Source of the DNA: Tenacibaculum tangerinum
GTDB taxonomy: Bacteria; Bacteroidota; Bacteroidia; Flavobacteriales; Flavobacteriaceae
Reading direction: 5' to 3'
Length of the DNA stretch: 64,000 nt
Assembly: GCF_029853675.1 (NCBI RefSeq)
Contig: NZ_CP122539.1
Location: 310,001 to 374,000 of the forward strand
Positions 1 to 9,018 of the stretch are shown in pieces. Positions within the stretch are counted from its first letter, which is position 1, and each line of letters starts with the position of its first letter. A model generated the notes under the pieces. That model saw only the letters and a list, made by a program, of their open reading frames with translations. It was not told the origin of the DNA and ran no database searches. Made by a program: the position numbers and the translations under genes.

Positions 1-2
1 TT

Positions 3-1001
3 GAATATAAAATGTCTGCATTAGCATATACGATACCAGTGTATACTATTTTAATGAAAAAGAAAATAGCAGATTTTATAAAATCCAATAAAATAGAAAG
101 CGTACATATACATGATATAAGAATTGCAGAAGCAGCATTTCGAGCAAACAAAAATACCTTACCAGTAGTTATTGACTTGCATGAGAATAGACCAGAAATC
201 ATGCGTTTTTATCCTCACATGCAAAAGCTAAGAGGAAAATTACTCATATCTATAAAAAAATGGATACGGAAAGAAGAAGAATTTATTAAAAAGGCAACCA
301 ATGTTGTAGTGGTTACCAATGAAGCAAAAAAAGAGATTATGAATAGAGTAGGGGTTCCTGCTGATAAGATTGTTGTGGTACCCAATACCGTTAGAACTTC
401 TTTTTTTGAAAAAAGCTCATTTCCGCCTATTTCTTATCAAAAAAAAGCAAATGAATTCACTATGCTATATTTAGGAGATACAGGAGCAAGAAGAGGTCTT
501 AAAACAGTTTTAGAGAGCATGGTCGACCTTAAGAAGCAGATTAGAAATTTAACATTTGTTGTTGTAGGAAAAACAAACCCGAGACTAGAAAGGTTGGTTG
601 TTGATTTGGGGCTGACCAATGAGGTAAAATTAGTGGGATGGCAAAAAGATACCACCTTTCCTAGCTGGATTCAAAACTCAGATGTATGTTTATCGCCATT
701 GCATAGAAATATTCATCATGATACAACGTATGCAAACAAAATTTTTCAATACATGAGTCTAGGAAAACCTTTGCTTGTGAGTGATGCAACTGCGCAAGAA
801 GAAATTGTACAAAAAGTACATGCAGGTTTGGTACATGAGGCTGAAAATGTGAAAGACTTTACTCAAAAAATGATAACTTTGTATGAAAGTGAATCGTTAC
901 GAAAAACAATGGGTCAGAACGGAAAAAAGTTTGTAAAAGAACAGTTTACTTGGGATAAAACTTCAAAAGAATTAAAAGAATTATATAACAAACTAGCTTG
1001 A
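3..1001 (+). CDS. Glycosyltransferase, GT4-like (5' end outside window)
   Basis: C-terminal part of a GT-B glycosyltransferase. The frame is open to the first bases of the window, so the ATG at position 12 is probably not the true start and the N-terminal acceptor-binding half is partly missing (about 330 residues present; the family usually has 370-400). The nucleotide-sugar half shows LGDTGARRGLKTVLESM and ANKIFQYMSLGKPLLVSD followed by EEIV, typical of the GT4 donor-binding region. It likely transfers a sugar from a nucleotide donor onto a lipid-linked or surface glycan at the inner membrane. Its stop overlaps the next gene's start (TTGA), so the two are probably translationally coupled. 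Donor and acceptor cannot be read from the sequence. Confidence 0.85.
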   Translation, partial: EYKMSALAYTIPVYTILMKKKIADFIKSNKIESVHIHDIRIAEAAFRANKNTLPVVIDLHENRPEIMRFYPHMQKLRGKLLISIKKWIRKEEEFIKKATNVVVVTNEAKKEIMNRVGVPADKIVVVPNTVRTSFFEKSSFPPISYQKKANEFTMLYLGDTGARRGLKTVLESMVDLKKQIRNLTFVVVGKTNPRLERLVVDLGLTNEVKLVGWQKDTTFPSWIQNSDVCLSPLHRNIHHDTTYANKIFQYMSLGKPLLVSDATAQEEIVQKVHAGLVHEAENVKDFTQKMITLYESESLRKTMGQNGKKFVKEQFTWDKTSKELKELYNKLA

Positions 1002-2284
1002 AAGTAGTAATCGTTACTTATTATTGGCCACCTGCTGGTGGACCGGGTGTACAGCGTTGGTTAAAGTTTGTAAAATACTTACGAAATTTTAATATTGAAC
1101 CAGTTGTTTTTACAGCAGAAAATGCCAGTTATCCAATAACTGATGTTTCCCTCGAAAAAGAGGTTCCTGAAGGAATAGAAGTGCTAAAATGCCCTATAAT
1201 AGAACCCAACGGAATTTTATCAAAAATTAAAAAGAAAGACACGCAAAAAAGTTTAGGCTTTTTAAACCCCAATCCAACTTTTTTAGACAAAGCCTTACTG
1301 TATATTAGAGCAAATTATTTTATACCAGATGCACGGAAATTCTGGGTTCGTCCATCAGTTGCCATGTTAAAAAAATATCTTTTTGAAAATAAAATTGATG
1401 TTTTAATAACTACAGGACCTCCCTTTAGTGTTCATCTTATAGGCTTGCAATTAAAGCAACAGTTAAATCTAAAATGGATAGCCGATTTTAGAGACCCTTG
1501 GACGAGCGTAGATTATTTTCACTTATTACCGCTAACAAAAAAATCATTAAAAAAACACTATTTCTTAGAAGAGAAAGTGGTAAAAGAAGCAGATGGAATA
1601 TTGATGGTGAGTAACGAAGCAAAAAAGAAATATGAAAAGAAAGCTAAAAATATAACCGTAATAACCAATGGTTTCGATGATGATGGAGAGGAGCGGTTAA
1701 AAGAAGTTGTTATCGATACAAAGTTTACGCTTACATACATAGGAATGATGAATGCTGAGAGAAATCCTGAAAATTTATGGGATGTATTGTCAGAACTATC
1801 AAAAGAACATAAAGAATTTGCAGATGATTTTGTGCTCAGGTTTGTAGGCAAAGTTGATGAGGTGATTTCAAAAAAAATAAGAGCAAGCCATGTAAAAAAT
1901 ATAGAAGAAGTGGGATATGTTCCGCATCATAAAGCGAAAGAATACCAGCAGCAAACGCAAGTTTTATTAATAGTTGTAAACGATTATCCGAGTGCAAAAG
2001 AAATGATTCCTGGGAAGACATTTGAGTATTTACAAGCCCAGCGACCTATAATTGGCATCGGGCCAGAAGAGGGAAGTATGGCAGAAATTATTAGAGAATC
2101 AGGTTCAGGAAATGTTTTTGATTATGATAATAAAAAAGAATTAAAAGAGTTTATCTTAAATCTTTATCATCAATATAAAAAAGAAGGTAAAATTCCTACT
2201 TTAGCAAGTAAAATAAACAAGTATCATAGAAAAAACTTAACCGAAAAGTTAGCAGACTATATACGACAGGTAGCACAACATTAA
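998..2284 (+). CDS. Glycosyltransferase (GT-B fold), TTG start
   Basis: A 428-residue GT-B glycosyltransferase. The N-terminus has the family signature YYWPPAGGPGVQRWLKFVKY, and the C-terminal half has the donor-site region PGKTFEYLQAQRPIIGIG. The start is TTG, overlapping the upstream TGA in the sequence TTGA. No ATG fits the conserved N-terminus better, and a start at 998 gives the expected opening MKVVIVTYYWPP. It sits between another glycosyltransferase and a flippase, so it most likely builds a lipid-linked oligosaccharide for capsule, exopolysaccharide or O-antigen. Substrate unknown. Confidence 0.88.
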   Translation: MKVVIVTYYWPPAGGPGVQRWLKFVKYLRNFNIEPVVFTAENASYPITDVSLEKEVPEGIEVLKCPIIEPNGILSKIKKKDTQKSLGFLNPNPTFLDKALLYIRANYFIPDARKFWVRPSVAMLKKYLFENKIDVLITTGPPFSVHLIGLQLKQQLNLKWIADFRDPWTSVDYFHLLPLTKKSLKKHYFLEEKVVKEADGILMVSNEAKKKYEKKAKNITVITNGFDDDGEERLKEVVIDTKFTLTYIGMMNAERNPENLWDVLSELSKEHKEFADDFVLRFVGKVDEVISKKIRASHVKNIEEVGYVPHHKAKEYQQQTQVLLIVVNDYPSAKEMIPGKTFEYLQAQRPIIGIGPEEGSMAEIIRESGSGNVFDYDNKKELKEFILNLYHQYKKEGKIPTLASKINKYHRKNLTEKLADYIRQVAQH

Positions 2285-2295
2285 AATAAAGTATA

Positions 2296-3798
2296 TTGGG
2301 AATTATTTTTAAACAATCTTTCAAAAATACCCTTATTATTTACCTTGGGTTTTTAATAGGTGGAATTAACACGTTGGTCTTGTATACACGTTTTTTAAAA
2401 GATGAGTATTATGGGTTGGTTACATATGTGTTATCTGCTTCAAACTTAATAATGCCAATCATAGCCTTCGGAATACATTTTACCATCATCAAGTTTTTTT
2501 CGGCGTATACATCTAAAAAAGAGCAAGATAAATTCTTAAGTTCAGTTGTTTTATTGCCATTGCTCATAGCAATTCCGATTGGGTACTTCTGGGATTATTT
2601 TCATAACTGGATTATGAGTTATGTGCTTAAAAGTGGTTCAGAAGAAAACCTAATTATTGAAAATTACACGATTTATATTTACATAATAGCAGTGTCTTGT
2701 GCCTATTATGAGGTATTCTATTCTTGGGCAAAAGTACAAATGCAATCGGTGTTTGGAAATGTATTAAAAGAGCTTTACAATAGAGTGGCAGTAATGGTTT
2801 TGTTATTTGCTGTTTATTTTCAAATTATAACAAAACAAGAGTTTATTATGTATCTATCAATTGCATATATTCTAAGAACCTTGTTAATGATGTTGTATGC
2901 ATTTTATTTATACATACCCAAATTCTCATTTTCACTACCCCATAATTTTAAAGAAGTTTTTAGGTATTCGTTGTATATTATTTTAGCAGGTAGTGCTGGA
3001 GCAATTATTTTAGATATAGACAAAGTAATGATTCCAGGAAAAGATGGATTTGAAACAGCAGCATACTATGCAGTAGCAGTTTTTATAGGGTCGTTTATAG
3101 AAGCTCCTAGTAGAGCAATGGGACAAATTTTACAGCCTCTAACATCAAAATCTATAAATGAAGATAACACCAAAGAAACCGAAAACTTGTACAAAAAAAG
3201 CTCAATAAACTTATTGTTAATAGGAGGTTTATTCTTTGTTTTGGTAAACTGTAATGTATCGGAGTTATTTAGGCTTTTGCCAAATAAGAATTATGCAGGG
3301 GGTATATTAGTAGTATTGTTAATCTCTTCTGCAAAATTATTTTTAATGTTATTGGGTAACAATGGGGCGATTATTAATAACTCTAAATTATATCGCATTG
3401 CTTTACCTGTAAACTTAGGAATGGCGATTTCTGTGTATTTTCTAAATACGTATTTTTATAACGATTTAGAAATGGGAACAACAGGGTTGGCTTTAGCTAC
3501 CTTTATTACTGTTGTGGTATTCAATGGTTTTAAGTTGTGGTTTGTGAAAGAAAAATTTCAAATGACTCCTTTTACTAACAAAACATTTTCAATGATCTTA
3601 ATCATTTTAATTATGTTTTTAGGATTTTATTTCTGGAACTTCTCCACCCCTGAATTTTATTTTTTAAAATTTCCCATCCATCCAATAGTAAATATTGCTT
3701 TAAAAAGCATACTCATTGTAGCTCTTTATTTGTTTGTAGTAATAAAACTAAAGATATCAGTGCAAATAAATAGTTTAGTAAGTAGGTATGTGAAATAA
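2296..3798 (+). CDS. Polysaccharide flippase / Wzx-like membrane protein
   Basis: A 500-residue integral membrane protein with about 12-14 hydrophobic helices spread over its whole length, the layout of the MOP-superfamily polysaccharide exporters (Wzx/RfbX, PST type). The start is probably TTG at 2296, giving MGIIFKQSFKNTLIIYLGF; flavobacterial flippases usually begin with a similar amphipathic Lys/Gln segment before helix 1. It follows the two glycosyltransferases by 11 nt in the same direction, so it is the likely exit step that flips the lipid-linked repeat unit across the inner membrane. Specificity is unknown. Confidence 0.85.
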   Translation: MGIIFKQSFKNTLIIYLGFLIGGINTLVLYTRFLKDEYYGLVTYVLSASNLIMPIIAFGIHFTIIKFFSAYTSKKEQDKFLSSVVLLPLLIAIPIGYFWDYFHNWIMSYVLKSGSEENLIIENYTIYIYIIAVSCAYYEVFYSWAKVQMQSVFGNVLKELYNRVAVMVLLFAVYFQIITKQEFIMYLSIAYILRTLLMMLYAFYLYIPKFSFSLPHNFKEVFRYSLYIILAGSAGAIILDIDKVMIPGKDGFETAAYYAVAVFIGSFIEAPSRAMGQILQPLTSKSINEDNTKETENLYKKSSINLLLIGGLFFVLVNCNVSELFRLLPNKNYAGGILVVLLISSAKLFLMLLGNNGAIINNSKLYRIALPVNLGMAISVYFLNTYFYNDLEMGTTGLALATFITVVVFNGFKLWFVKEKFQMTPFTNKTFSMILIILIMFLGFYFWNFSTPEFYFLKFPIHPIVNIALKSILIVALYLFVVIKLKISVQINSLVSRYVK

Positions 3799-4050
3799 GT
3801 AGGTGAATTCAAAAAGAGTTGTTTTTTTGAGTGTATAATTCTTTGTAAACCAAATTGAATAGTGATTTTTGAAAGCGACCAAGATGATTTATAGATGAAG
3901 TCAGGTCTTCTCTTGTTCAATATTAGTGAGAATACATAGAATTAGTAAGTTTCAATATGAATGCCTAGCATTGCTGTTTTTCCAATAAATTTAGTTCGTA
4001 ATATCATTGCATTGATTTTAAGATTTTTATTTCCAAAGCTCATTTAAAAG

Positions 4051-4203
4051 TGTCATTCCGACCAGAGGGAGGAAGCTCATATAAACAACTAACTCCTATT
4101 GTTGAGACGTCTCATCACTCATACTTCACTTTATCGAAATAACATTGTGTTGATTTTTAGTAAATTCTATTTGACATTGTATCCCGAACTCACGTTAAAT
4201 AGT
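4051..4203 (+). repeat. R1 dispersed palindromic repeat, copy A
   Basis: Starts TGTCATTCCGACCAGAGGGA and ends TGACATTGTATCCCGAACT. The core from TGTCATTC through the CTCATCACTCATACTT stretch is matched, imperfectly, by an inverted copy near 20874-20978 and by a shorter direct copy at 40856-40960. Each copy is intergenic and partly self-complementary at its ends (TGTCA ... TGACA), which suggests a small non-coding mobile element or a shared RNA hairpin. Confidence 0.75.
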
Positions 4204-4254
4204 ATGATTGATAATGTGAGAAGTGATTGGCAGAATAGGAAGTTATATACAGAC

Positions 4255-4292
4255 AAAACCTCTCAACAAATAGTTATTTATTGAGAGGTTTT
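4255..4292. terminator. Hairpin terminator, usable in both directions
   Basis: Perfect 12-bp arms, AAAACCTCTCAA (4255-4266) and its complement (4281-4292), with a 14-nt loop. T residues follow on either strand. It lies 20 nt beyond the stop of the minus-strand gene at 4312-5031, which is the likely user. Confidence 0.75.
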
Positions 4293-4311
4293 TCTCTTTG
4301 TAGATTTTTAC

Positions 4312-5031
4312 TTAATCTTGAAGTCTTCTAGACTTTCCTCGTTGTTCGGGCTTACCTTTGTAACGTTTATTCTGATACTTTTTGTTGTTGTGAGCTTTCT
4401 GCTTACGTCTTTTTATAATTTCACCACGTTTTCCAATTTTAGCATTTGGTAACGCTCTATAGTAGTAAAAATTATTGTCTTCTCTGAATCGACGGTAATT
4501 TCTTCTAAAATCTTTTCTGTAGAAATAAACATCGTCATAATCAAAAATATCACCTACATTAATATCAATATTTACATCAAAACCATCGTTATGGTAATAA
4601 TTAGTGTCACAATGGTTGTGGTATCCAGGTTTTACGAAACCTCTATAACGTGGATTTCCCCATCTGTCGTACTGTATATGTAAATTTCCGACTTTAAAAA
4701 GGTTGCCGAATTTATATCTCATAAACACGCTACCAATTCGATTTACATTTCCTCTTGCATCGTAGTTAATGTACACGTTACCTACACTTCTTACACGACC
4801 TCTTCTGTCTCGTTTTATACGTATACCATAGTCAGAATATCTATTGTAATGGGTATTAAAGTCGAAATCACCATTTAAAAATACATGAAATTGTATTCCT
4901 CTTTCCACAAAGGTAACAGCATCATTATAACCATAGGTAACCCCAATTTTGCTAGTTGATTTTTCAATGTTTTTAGCACTTACTGTTGTTAATGACAGCA
5001 TTGCTAATAATAATAGTATCCCTGTTCTCAT
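4312..5031 (-). CDS. Hypothetical secreted protein with repeated GNV/I-Y segments
   Basis: 239 residues. The N-terminus MRTGILLLLAMLSLTTVSA is a clear Sec signal peptide, so the protein is periplasmic or surface exposed. Residues about 70-135 contain an imperfect repeat of the type VGNVYINYDARGNVNRIGS. A middle segment is rich in Asp, Asn and Tyr, and the last 40 residues are strongly basic (Lys/Arg/Gln). I do not recognise the family. The repeats resemble short beta-hairpin repeats, but no enzyme motif is visible. It is monocistronic, with its own terminator downstream. Confidence 0.75.
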   Translation of the reverse strand: MRTGILLLLAMLSLTTVSAKNIEKSTSKIGVTYGYNDAVTFVERGIQFHVFLNGDFDFNTHYNRYSDYGIRIKRDRRGRVRSVGNVYINYDARGNVNRIGSVFMRYKFGNLFKVGNLHIQYDRWGNPRYRGFVKPGYHNHCDTNYYHNDGFDVNIDINVGDIFDYDDVYFYRKDFRRNYRRFREDNNFYYYRALPNAKIGKRGEIIKRRKQKAHNNKKYQNKRYKGKPEQRGKSRRLQD

Positions 5032-5271
5032 AATTGCTAATTTTAGGGTTAAGCTTACTCTATATGCTTTTCAGCTTCCGCATTTGATTCAATAGTTTTC
5101 AAAGAACATGCCAAAAAATAGTTGAATGCTTTATTTTAATAGTAATATAAAGTGATGTTTTATTTTATGTTATTGATTTATAGGGTCTTATTTTCAATTG
5201 AAAAAATAATTTATTTCTCCCCATAAAAAGTTCTATATTTATGCGATTTACTAGAAAACTTATACTTACAA

Positions 5272-5766
5272 ATGATAACCGCCATTGAAAAAAACTTACG
5301 AAGAGGAGTTAAACTATTAGAAACGATTAGTGACGAACAATATAGTGATACATCAATTCCTCCTTACTATTCTAGTATAGGTGCTAATATGAGGCATATT
5401 TTAGATGTTTTTACTTGTGTTTTTAATGGATTGGATAATAAATGTATAGATTTTTCAGATAGGCAACGTAATGAGCTTGCTGAGCAAAAAACAGCATTCG
5501 GTATTGCTTATTTTAACAAAGTTATTAATCAATTATATTGTTTAGAAGAATCGGATTTTGATACAATTATCTCTGTTACCGATGATTTAGGCACTGGAAA
5601 GATAACGGCAAATTATACACTAGGAAGTGCTTTAATACAAGCGCATAGCCATGCTATACATCATTTTGCAAGCGTAGGTTTTATCATAAATCAGCTAGGA
5701 ATTGAGCTGCCAGACGAAGATTTTGGATACAATCCAACAACTCCAAAGAAACAATTTGTAAAATAG
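5272..5766 (+). CDS. DinB-like four-helix bundle protein
   Basis: 164 residues with the DinB/YfiT layout. A first metal-type His lies at residue 42 in ANMRHILD. A second pair, H127 and H131, lies in AHSHAIHH; this is the usual spacing for the three-His metal site of the DinB superfamily. Members include thiol transferases and many uncharacterised proteins, so the reaction cannot be assigned. It stands alone, followed immediately by a copy of the R2 repeat. A near-consensus minus-7 box (TATATTTA) lies about 30 nt upstream. Confidence 0.8.
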   Translation: MITAIEKNLRRGVKLLETISDEQYSDTSIPPYYSSIGANMRHILDVFTCVFNGLDNKCIDFSDRQRNELAEQKTAFGIAYFNKVINQLYCLEESDFDTIISVTDDLGTGKITANYTLGSALIQAHSHAIHHFASVGFIINQLGIELPDEDFGYNPTTPKKQFVK

Positions 5767-5770
5767 ATAA

Positions 5771-5869
5771 TATAACTATTGGTTAATATAAAACTAGCTT
5801 TTTTAAAATTTTTGATATGCATTGGATTTATTACCCAGTTTTAAATAAGGTGATAGGGATAAATATCAA
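5771..5869 (+). repeat. R2 dispersed repeat, copy 1
   Basis: About 99 bp, starting right after the DinB-like gene, nearly identical to 11376-11469. Shared blocks include GGTTAATATA, ACTAGCTTTTTTAA, CATTGGATTTATTACCCAG and GGGATAAATATCAA. Its right part is an inverted repeat (TTGATAT ... ATATCAA, TTTATTACCC ... GGGATAAA), so an RNA copy would fold into a hairpin. No open frame is preserved between copies. Confidence 0.8.
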
Positions 5870-5916
5870 ATGGAATTCACTAAAAATCAACAAAATGTCG
5901 TCTATGAATAGGTTTA

Positions 5917-6672
5917 CTACTTAGTTGAAAGTTTTTTGTCTGAGTTGTGTACGAGAGATAGCACTACATACGACAGAATAATCAGTGGAATTGCTACTAT
6001 TTTTAGTGTTACAATCAATATGACTGACAATAGTAAAAACACATATTTAATTACGTTGTCTTTAAAAGAGAAATTTTTAAATTTCAAAGAAAACAACGGA
6101 ATTTCAGCATTCATTAAATAAGTAAACACTAAGGTAATTAATAGTAAAAAGTATTGGTTTTGAATCAGCCCTATAAAAAACGATTCTTTATCAAACTGAG
6201 CTATTAAAGGCAACGAAATTACAAATAAACTCATTGCTGGTGTAGGTACTCCAATAAAACTATCCGATTGACGTGTATCAATATTAAACTTTGCTAAGCG
6301 ATATCCTGCTCCTAATGTTAGTAATAAGCCTAAATAAGGTAAATTACTTCCTGTAACTCCATATTCGTCTACTCCAAAATATCCAACAGCATCTACATCT
6401 ATAGCATTTACTAGCATCTGCATCATTACAATACCGGGTACTACCCCACTCGTAACCATATCTGCTAAACTGTCTAGCTGTTTCCCTAATTCACCTTGAA
6501 CTTGTAATACCCTAGCAGCAAACCCATCAAAAAAATCAAAAAGTATGCCTACCATTACTAATATTGCGGTGGCAAAAAAATCTCCTTTAACTGCAAAAAT
6601 AGTGGCAACAGTACCACATAACAAATTGCCTAAGGTCAATAAATTTGGAATGTATTTCTTAATATTCACCAT
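5917..6672 (-). CDS. pssA: CDP-diacylglycerol--serine O-phosphatidyltransferase
   Basis: Makes phosphatidylserine from CDP-diacylglycerol and L-serine, the precursor of phosphatidylethanolamine, at the inner membrane. The CDP-alcohol phosphotransferase motif is complete: DGFAAR, eight residues, then G...D...D (DGxxARx8Gx3Dx3D). Several hydrophobic helices follow. The open frame begins at 6705, but I prefer the internal ATG at 6672, giving MVNIKKYIPNLLTLGNLLCG, because homologues begin close to the KKxIPNLLTL segment. It is divergent from the hydrolase gene that follows. Nearby psd is not present. Confidence 0.92.
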   Translation of the reverse strand: MVNIKKYIPNLLTLGNLLCGTVATIFAVKGDFFATAILVMVGILFDFFDGFAARVLQVQGELGKQLDSLADMVTSGVVPGIVMMQMLVNAIDVDAVGYFGVDEYGVTGSNLPYLGLLLTLGAGYRLAKFNIDTRQSDSFIGVPTPAMSLFVISLPLIAQFDKESFFIGLIQNQYFLLLITLVFTYLMNAEIPLFSLKFKNFSFKDNVIKYVFLLLSVILIVTLKIVAIPLIILSYVVLSLVHNSDKKLSTK

Positions 6673-6769
6673 GTTTATCATTTTAGAGCTAAAATAAGAA
6701 ATCATTCAATGGTTTTTACATTTTAGTTATTTTTTATCATATTTGTTTAAAAAGCTATATTATTATACT

Positions 6770-7747
6770 ATGCCAATTATTTCAGATACATTCACACCAA
6801 CACTCCCTTTTAAAAGTGCTCATTTTAATACGGTATATCGTCCTTTGTTTATGAAAGATACGATAACCTACCAACGTAAGAGAATTACCACTTGGGATGC
6901 CGATTTTATTGATTTAGATTTTTCTATAGTGGGTTCAAAAACATTGGTGCTTTTAATTCACGGATTGGAAGGAAGCGCTCAATCAAATTATATGATTACA
7001 GCATCTAATCATTTAAACAGCATTGGTTTCGATACGGTTTGTATGAATTTAAGAGGTTGTAGTGGTGAAGATAATTTATTATTAGAAACCTATCATAGCG
7101 GAAAAACCGATGATGTTGATTTTATTATTAAACATTTAAAAAATAACTATAATTATAAAAACATCGTAATTACTGGATTTAGTTTAGGGGGAAATTTAAC
7201 CTTAAAGTACTTAGGAGAGTATCGCAATATTCCTTCGGAAGTAAAGGGAGGTATCGCGGTTTCTGTTCCTGTAGATTTAACTTCTTCTCAAGCTGAACTA
7301 CATAAGTTAAAAAACAAAATTTACCTCAATGAGTTTTTACGTACTATGAAGTTAAAACTCTTGGAGAAATCAGAAAAATTTCCTGATTACCCACTGGATA
7401 AAAAACTTCTGTTCAAAGCGAGTAAGTTTCGACATCTAGAAGAGCAATATACAGTACCTGTTTTTGGTTTTGAAAGCTCAGAAGATTATTGGCAAAAAGC
7501 GAGTTCAAAACCTTTTATTCCCGAAATAAAAGTTCCTACATTGCTTATAAATGCGTTGGATGATAGTTTTTTGTCCAAAGAATGTTACCCCATAAAAGAA
7601 GCTAAAAACATGCATAATTTTTATCTGCTAACTCCTAATTATGGAGGTCATGTAGGTTTTATTTCTTCATTTTCTAATACTGAAAACAGGTGGTTAGAAC
7701 AACAAATAGCTCAATTTATTAAAGAAATTATCGGAATAGCAAACTAA
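6770..7747 (+). CDS. Alpha/beta hydrolase, YheT/EMB8 family
   Basis: About 325 residues. The oxyanion region LLIHGLEGSAQSNYM, nucleophile elbow GFSLGGN (Ser 138 in this numbering), acid LDD near the C-terminus and GGHVGF histidine form the catalytic triad of the YheT/ABHD1-3 group. These are predicted carboxylesterases or lipases; bacterial members have no firmly known substrate. The start at 6770 (MPIISDTFTPTLPF) fits family N-termini better than the ATG nine codons upstream. Divergent from pssA, so the two may share a promoter region. Confidence 0.86.
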   Translation: MPIISDTFTPTLPFKSAHFNTVYRPLFMKDTITYQRKRITTWDADFIDLDFSIVGSKTLVLLIHGLEGSAQSNYMITASNHLNSIGFDTVCMNLRGCSGEDNLLLETYHSGKTDDVDFIIKHLKNNYNYKNIVITGFSLGGNLTLKYLGEYRNIPSEVKGGIAVSVPVDLTSSQAELHKLKNKIYLNEFLRTMKLKLLEKSEKFPDYPLDKKLLFKASKFRHLEEQYTVPVFGFESSEDYWQKASSKPFIPEIKVPTLLINALDDSFLSKECYPIKEAKNMHNFYLLTPNYGGHVGFISSFSNTENRWLEQQIAQFIKEIIGIAN

Positions 7748-7830
7748 AACAATAACGTTAAAAAGCTTTAGCTATGTGAAAGGGATTTATGATATTTGTA
7801 AAATAGCAACACTAATTTTCTCAGCTTTTT

Positions 7831-9018
7831 GTGATGATAAAAAAATATGCATTTCTTTTACTTTGTTTAACTACTATAAACGTAGGTTTTTCTCAAACAG
7901 TTAACACTGTAGGTTTATCAAAATTTTCTCAAATAAGTGTCATCACTTCTGGTCCTGGAGAAGCTTTATATGAAAAATTCGGACATACGGCTATTCGGGT
8001 AAAAGACCCTGTTTTACAATTAGATTTATTGTACAATTATGGTATTTTCGATTTTAATGACCCTAACTTTTATATGAACTTTACCAAAGGATATATGCAG
8101 TATAAGTTAGCTCGTTACCCGTTTTATTTATCTTTAAAAGACGCACAACAAGAGCAACGTTGGGTAAAAGAACAAATTTTAAACTTAACACAAGAGCAAC
8201 GAAATACATTTTTTCAGTTTTTAGAGAACAATGCATTACCAGAAAATGCGAGCTATTTTTACGACCCTTATTTTGATAATTGTGCTACCAGACCTCGTGA
8301 TATTATTCAAAAAATTACAGGCGATCATCTCGTTTTTAAAAGTGATTTTGTTAAAGAAGATGTATCACTCAGACAATTGATGAATAGAGAAATTCATCCG
8401 AATACCTGGGGTAGTTTAGGTATTAATATTGCTTTGGGAAATAGGCTAGATAAAATAGCTACTCCAATAGAATACTTATACTTACCCGATTATGTTTTTA
8501 AAGCGCTGGAAGCCTCAAAAATACTAAAAGAAGAAAAGGAAGAAAATTTAGTTCAAAAAACAACTACTTTAGTCGACTTTGAAGAAAAAGAATCAAAAAG
8601 CGACACCTTCAGTCCGTTTTTAATAGTACTACTAATTGCTTTAGTAGGGGTATTTATTACCTACACTGATTTTAAAAAGTCAAAAAGAACTAAGTGGTTG
8701 GATTTCGTCCTGTTTTTTACAACGGGAATTTTAGGTTTATTAATCGTTTTTTTATGGTTTTTCACCAATCATTCTACTGCGCCAAATAATTTTAACTTTT
8801 TATGGGCATTCGCTCCTAACCTACTTGTTGCTTTTCTTTTACTGAAAAGTAAGCCTCCAAAATGGGTGAGTATGTATGGTAAAGTTTTATTGGTTTTTAT
8901 GCTGCTGATTCCTATTGTATGGCTTACTAAAACCCAATTATTCACCTACCCTCTTATTCCGTTGTTTGTTTTGTTAGGAGTTCGTTATGGGTATTTACAA
9001 AAAGCTTTGAAGCGCTAA
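7831..9018 (+). CDS. Lnb-like protein (DUF4105): lipoprotein N-acyltransferase candidate
   Basis: 395 residues. A signal peptide (residues 1-21) is followed by the DUF4105 domain, now named the Lnb periplasmic domain, and then four to five hydrophobic helices from about residue 265 onward. Candidate catalytic residues are His52 in EKFGHTAIRV and Cys151 in YFDNCATRPRD, a Cys/His pair typical of the family. Lnb proteins of Bacteroides add the N-linked acyl chain to lipoproteins in organisms lacking Lnt; that role is known for the family and inferred here. The 3' end overlaps aroQ by 24 nt in convergent orientation. Confidence 0.82.
   Translation: MMIKKYAFLLLCLTTINVGFSQTVNTVGLSKFSQISVITSGPGEALYEKFGHTAIRVKDPVLQLDLLYNYGIFDFNDPNFYMNFTKGYMQYKLARYPFYLSLKDAQQEQRWVKEQILNLTQEQRNTFFQFLENNALPENASYFYDPYFDNCATRPRDIIQKITGDHLVFKSDFVKEDVSLRQLMNREIHPNTWGSLGINIALGNRLDKIATPIEYLYLPDYVFKALEASKILKEEKEENLVQKTTTLVDFEEKESKSDTFSPFLIVLLIALVGVFITYTDFKKSKRTKWLDFVLFFTTGILGLLIVFLWFFTNHSTAPNNFNFLWAFAPNLLVAFLLLKSKPPKWVSMYGKVLLVFMLLIPIVWLTKTQLFTYPLIPLFVLLGVRYGYLQKALKR

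Larger units (their letters stand above)
3799..4311. other. Intergenic region with a dispersed repeat
   Basis: No convincing gene. The stretch contains copy A of the R1 dispersed repeat (about 4051-4203) and a terminator hairpin at 4255-4292. A 61-codon open frame at 4099-4284 lies mostly inside the repeat and ends in the hairpin, so it is not counted as a gene. Confidence 0.7.

Noticed and set aside
4099..4284. 61-codon open frame on the plus strand
   Set aside because: It lies inside the R1 repeat and ends in a terminator hairpin; the frame is not kept in the other R1 copies.
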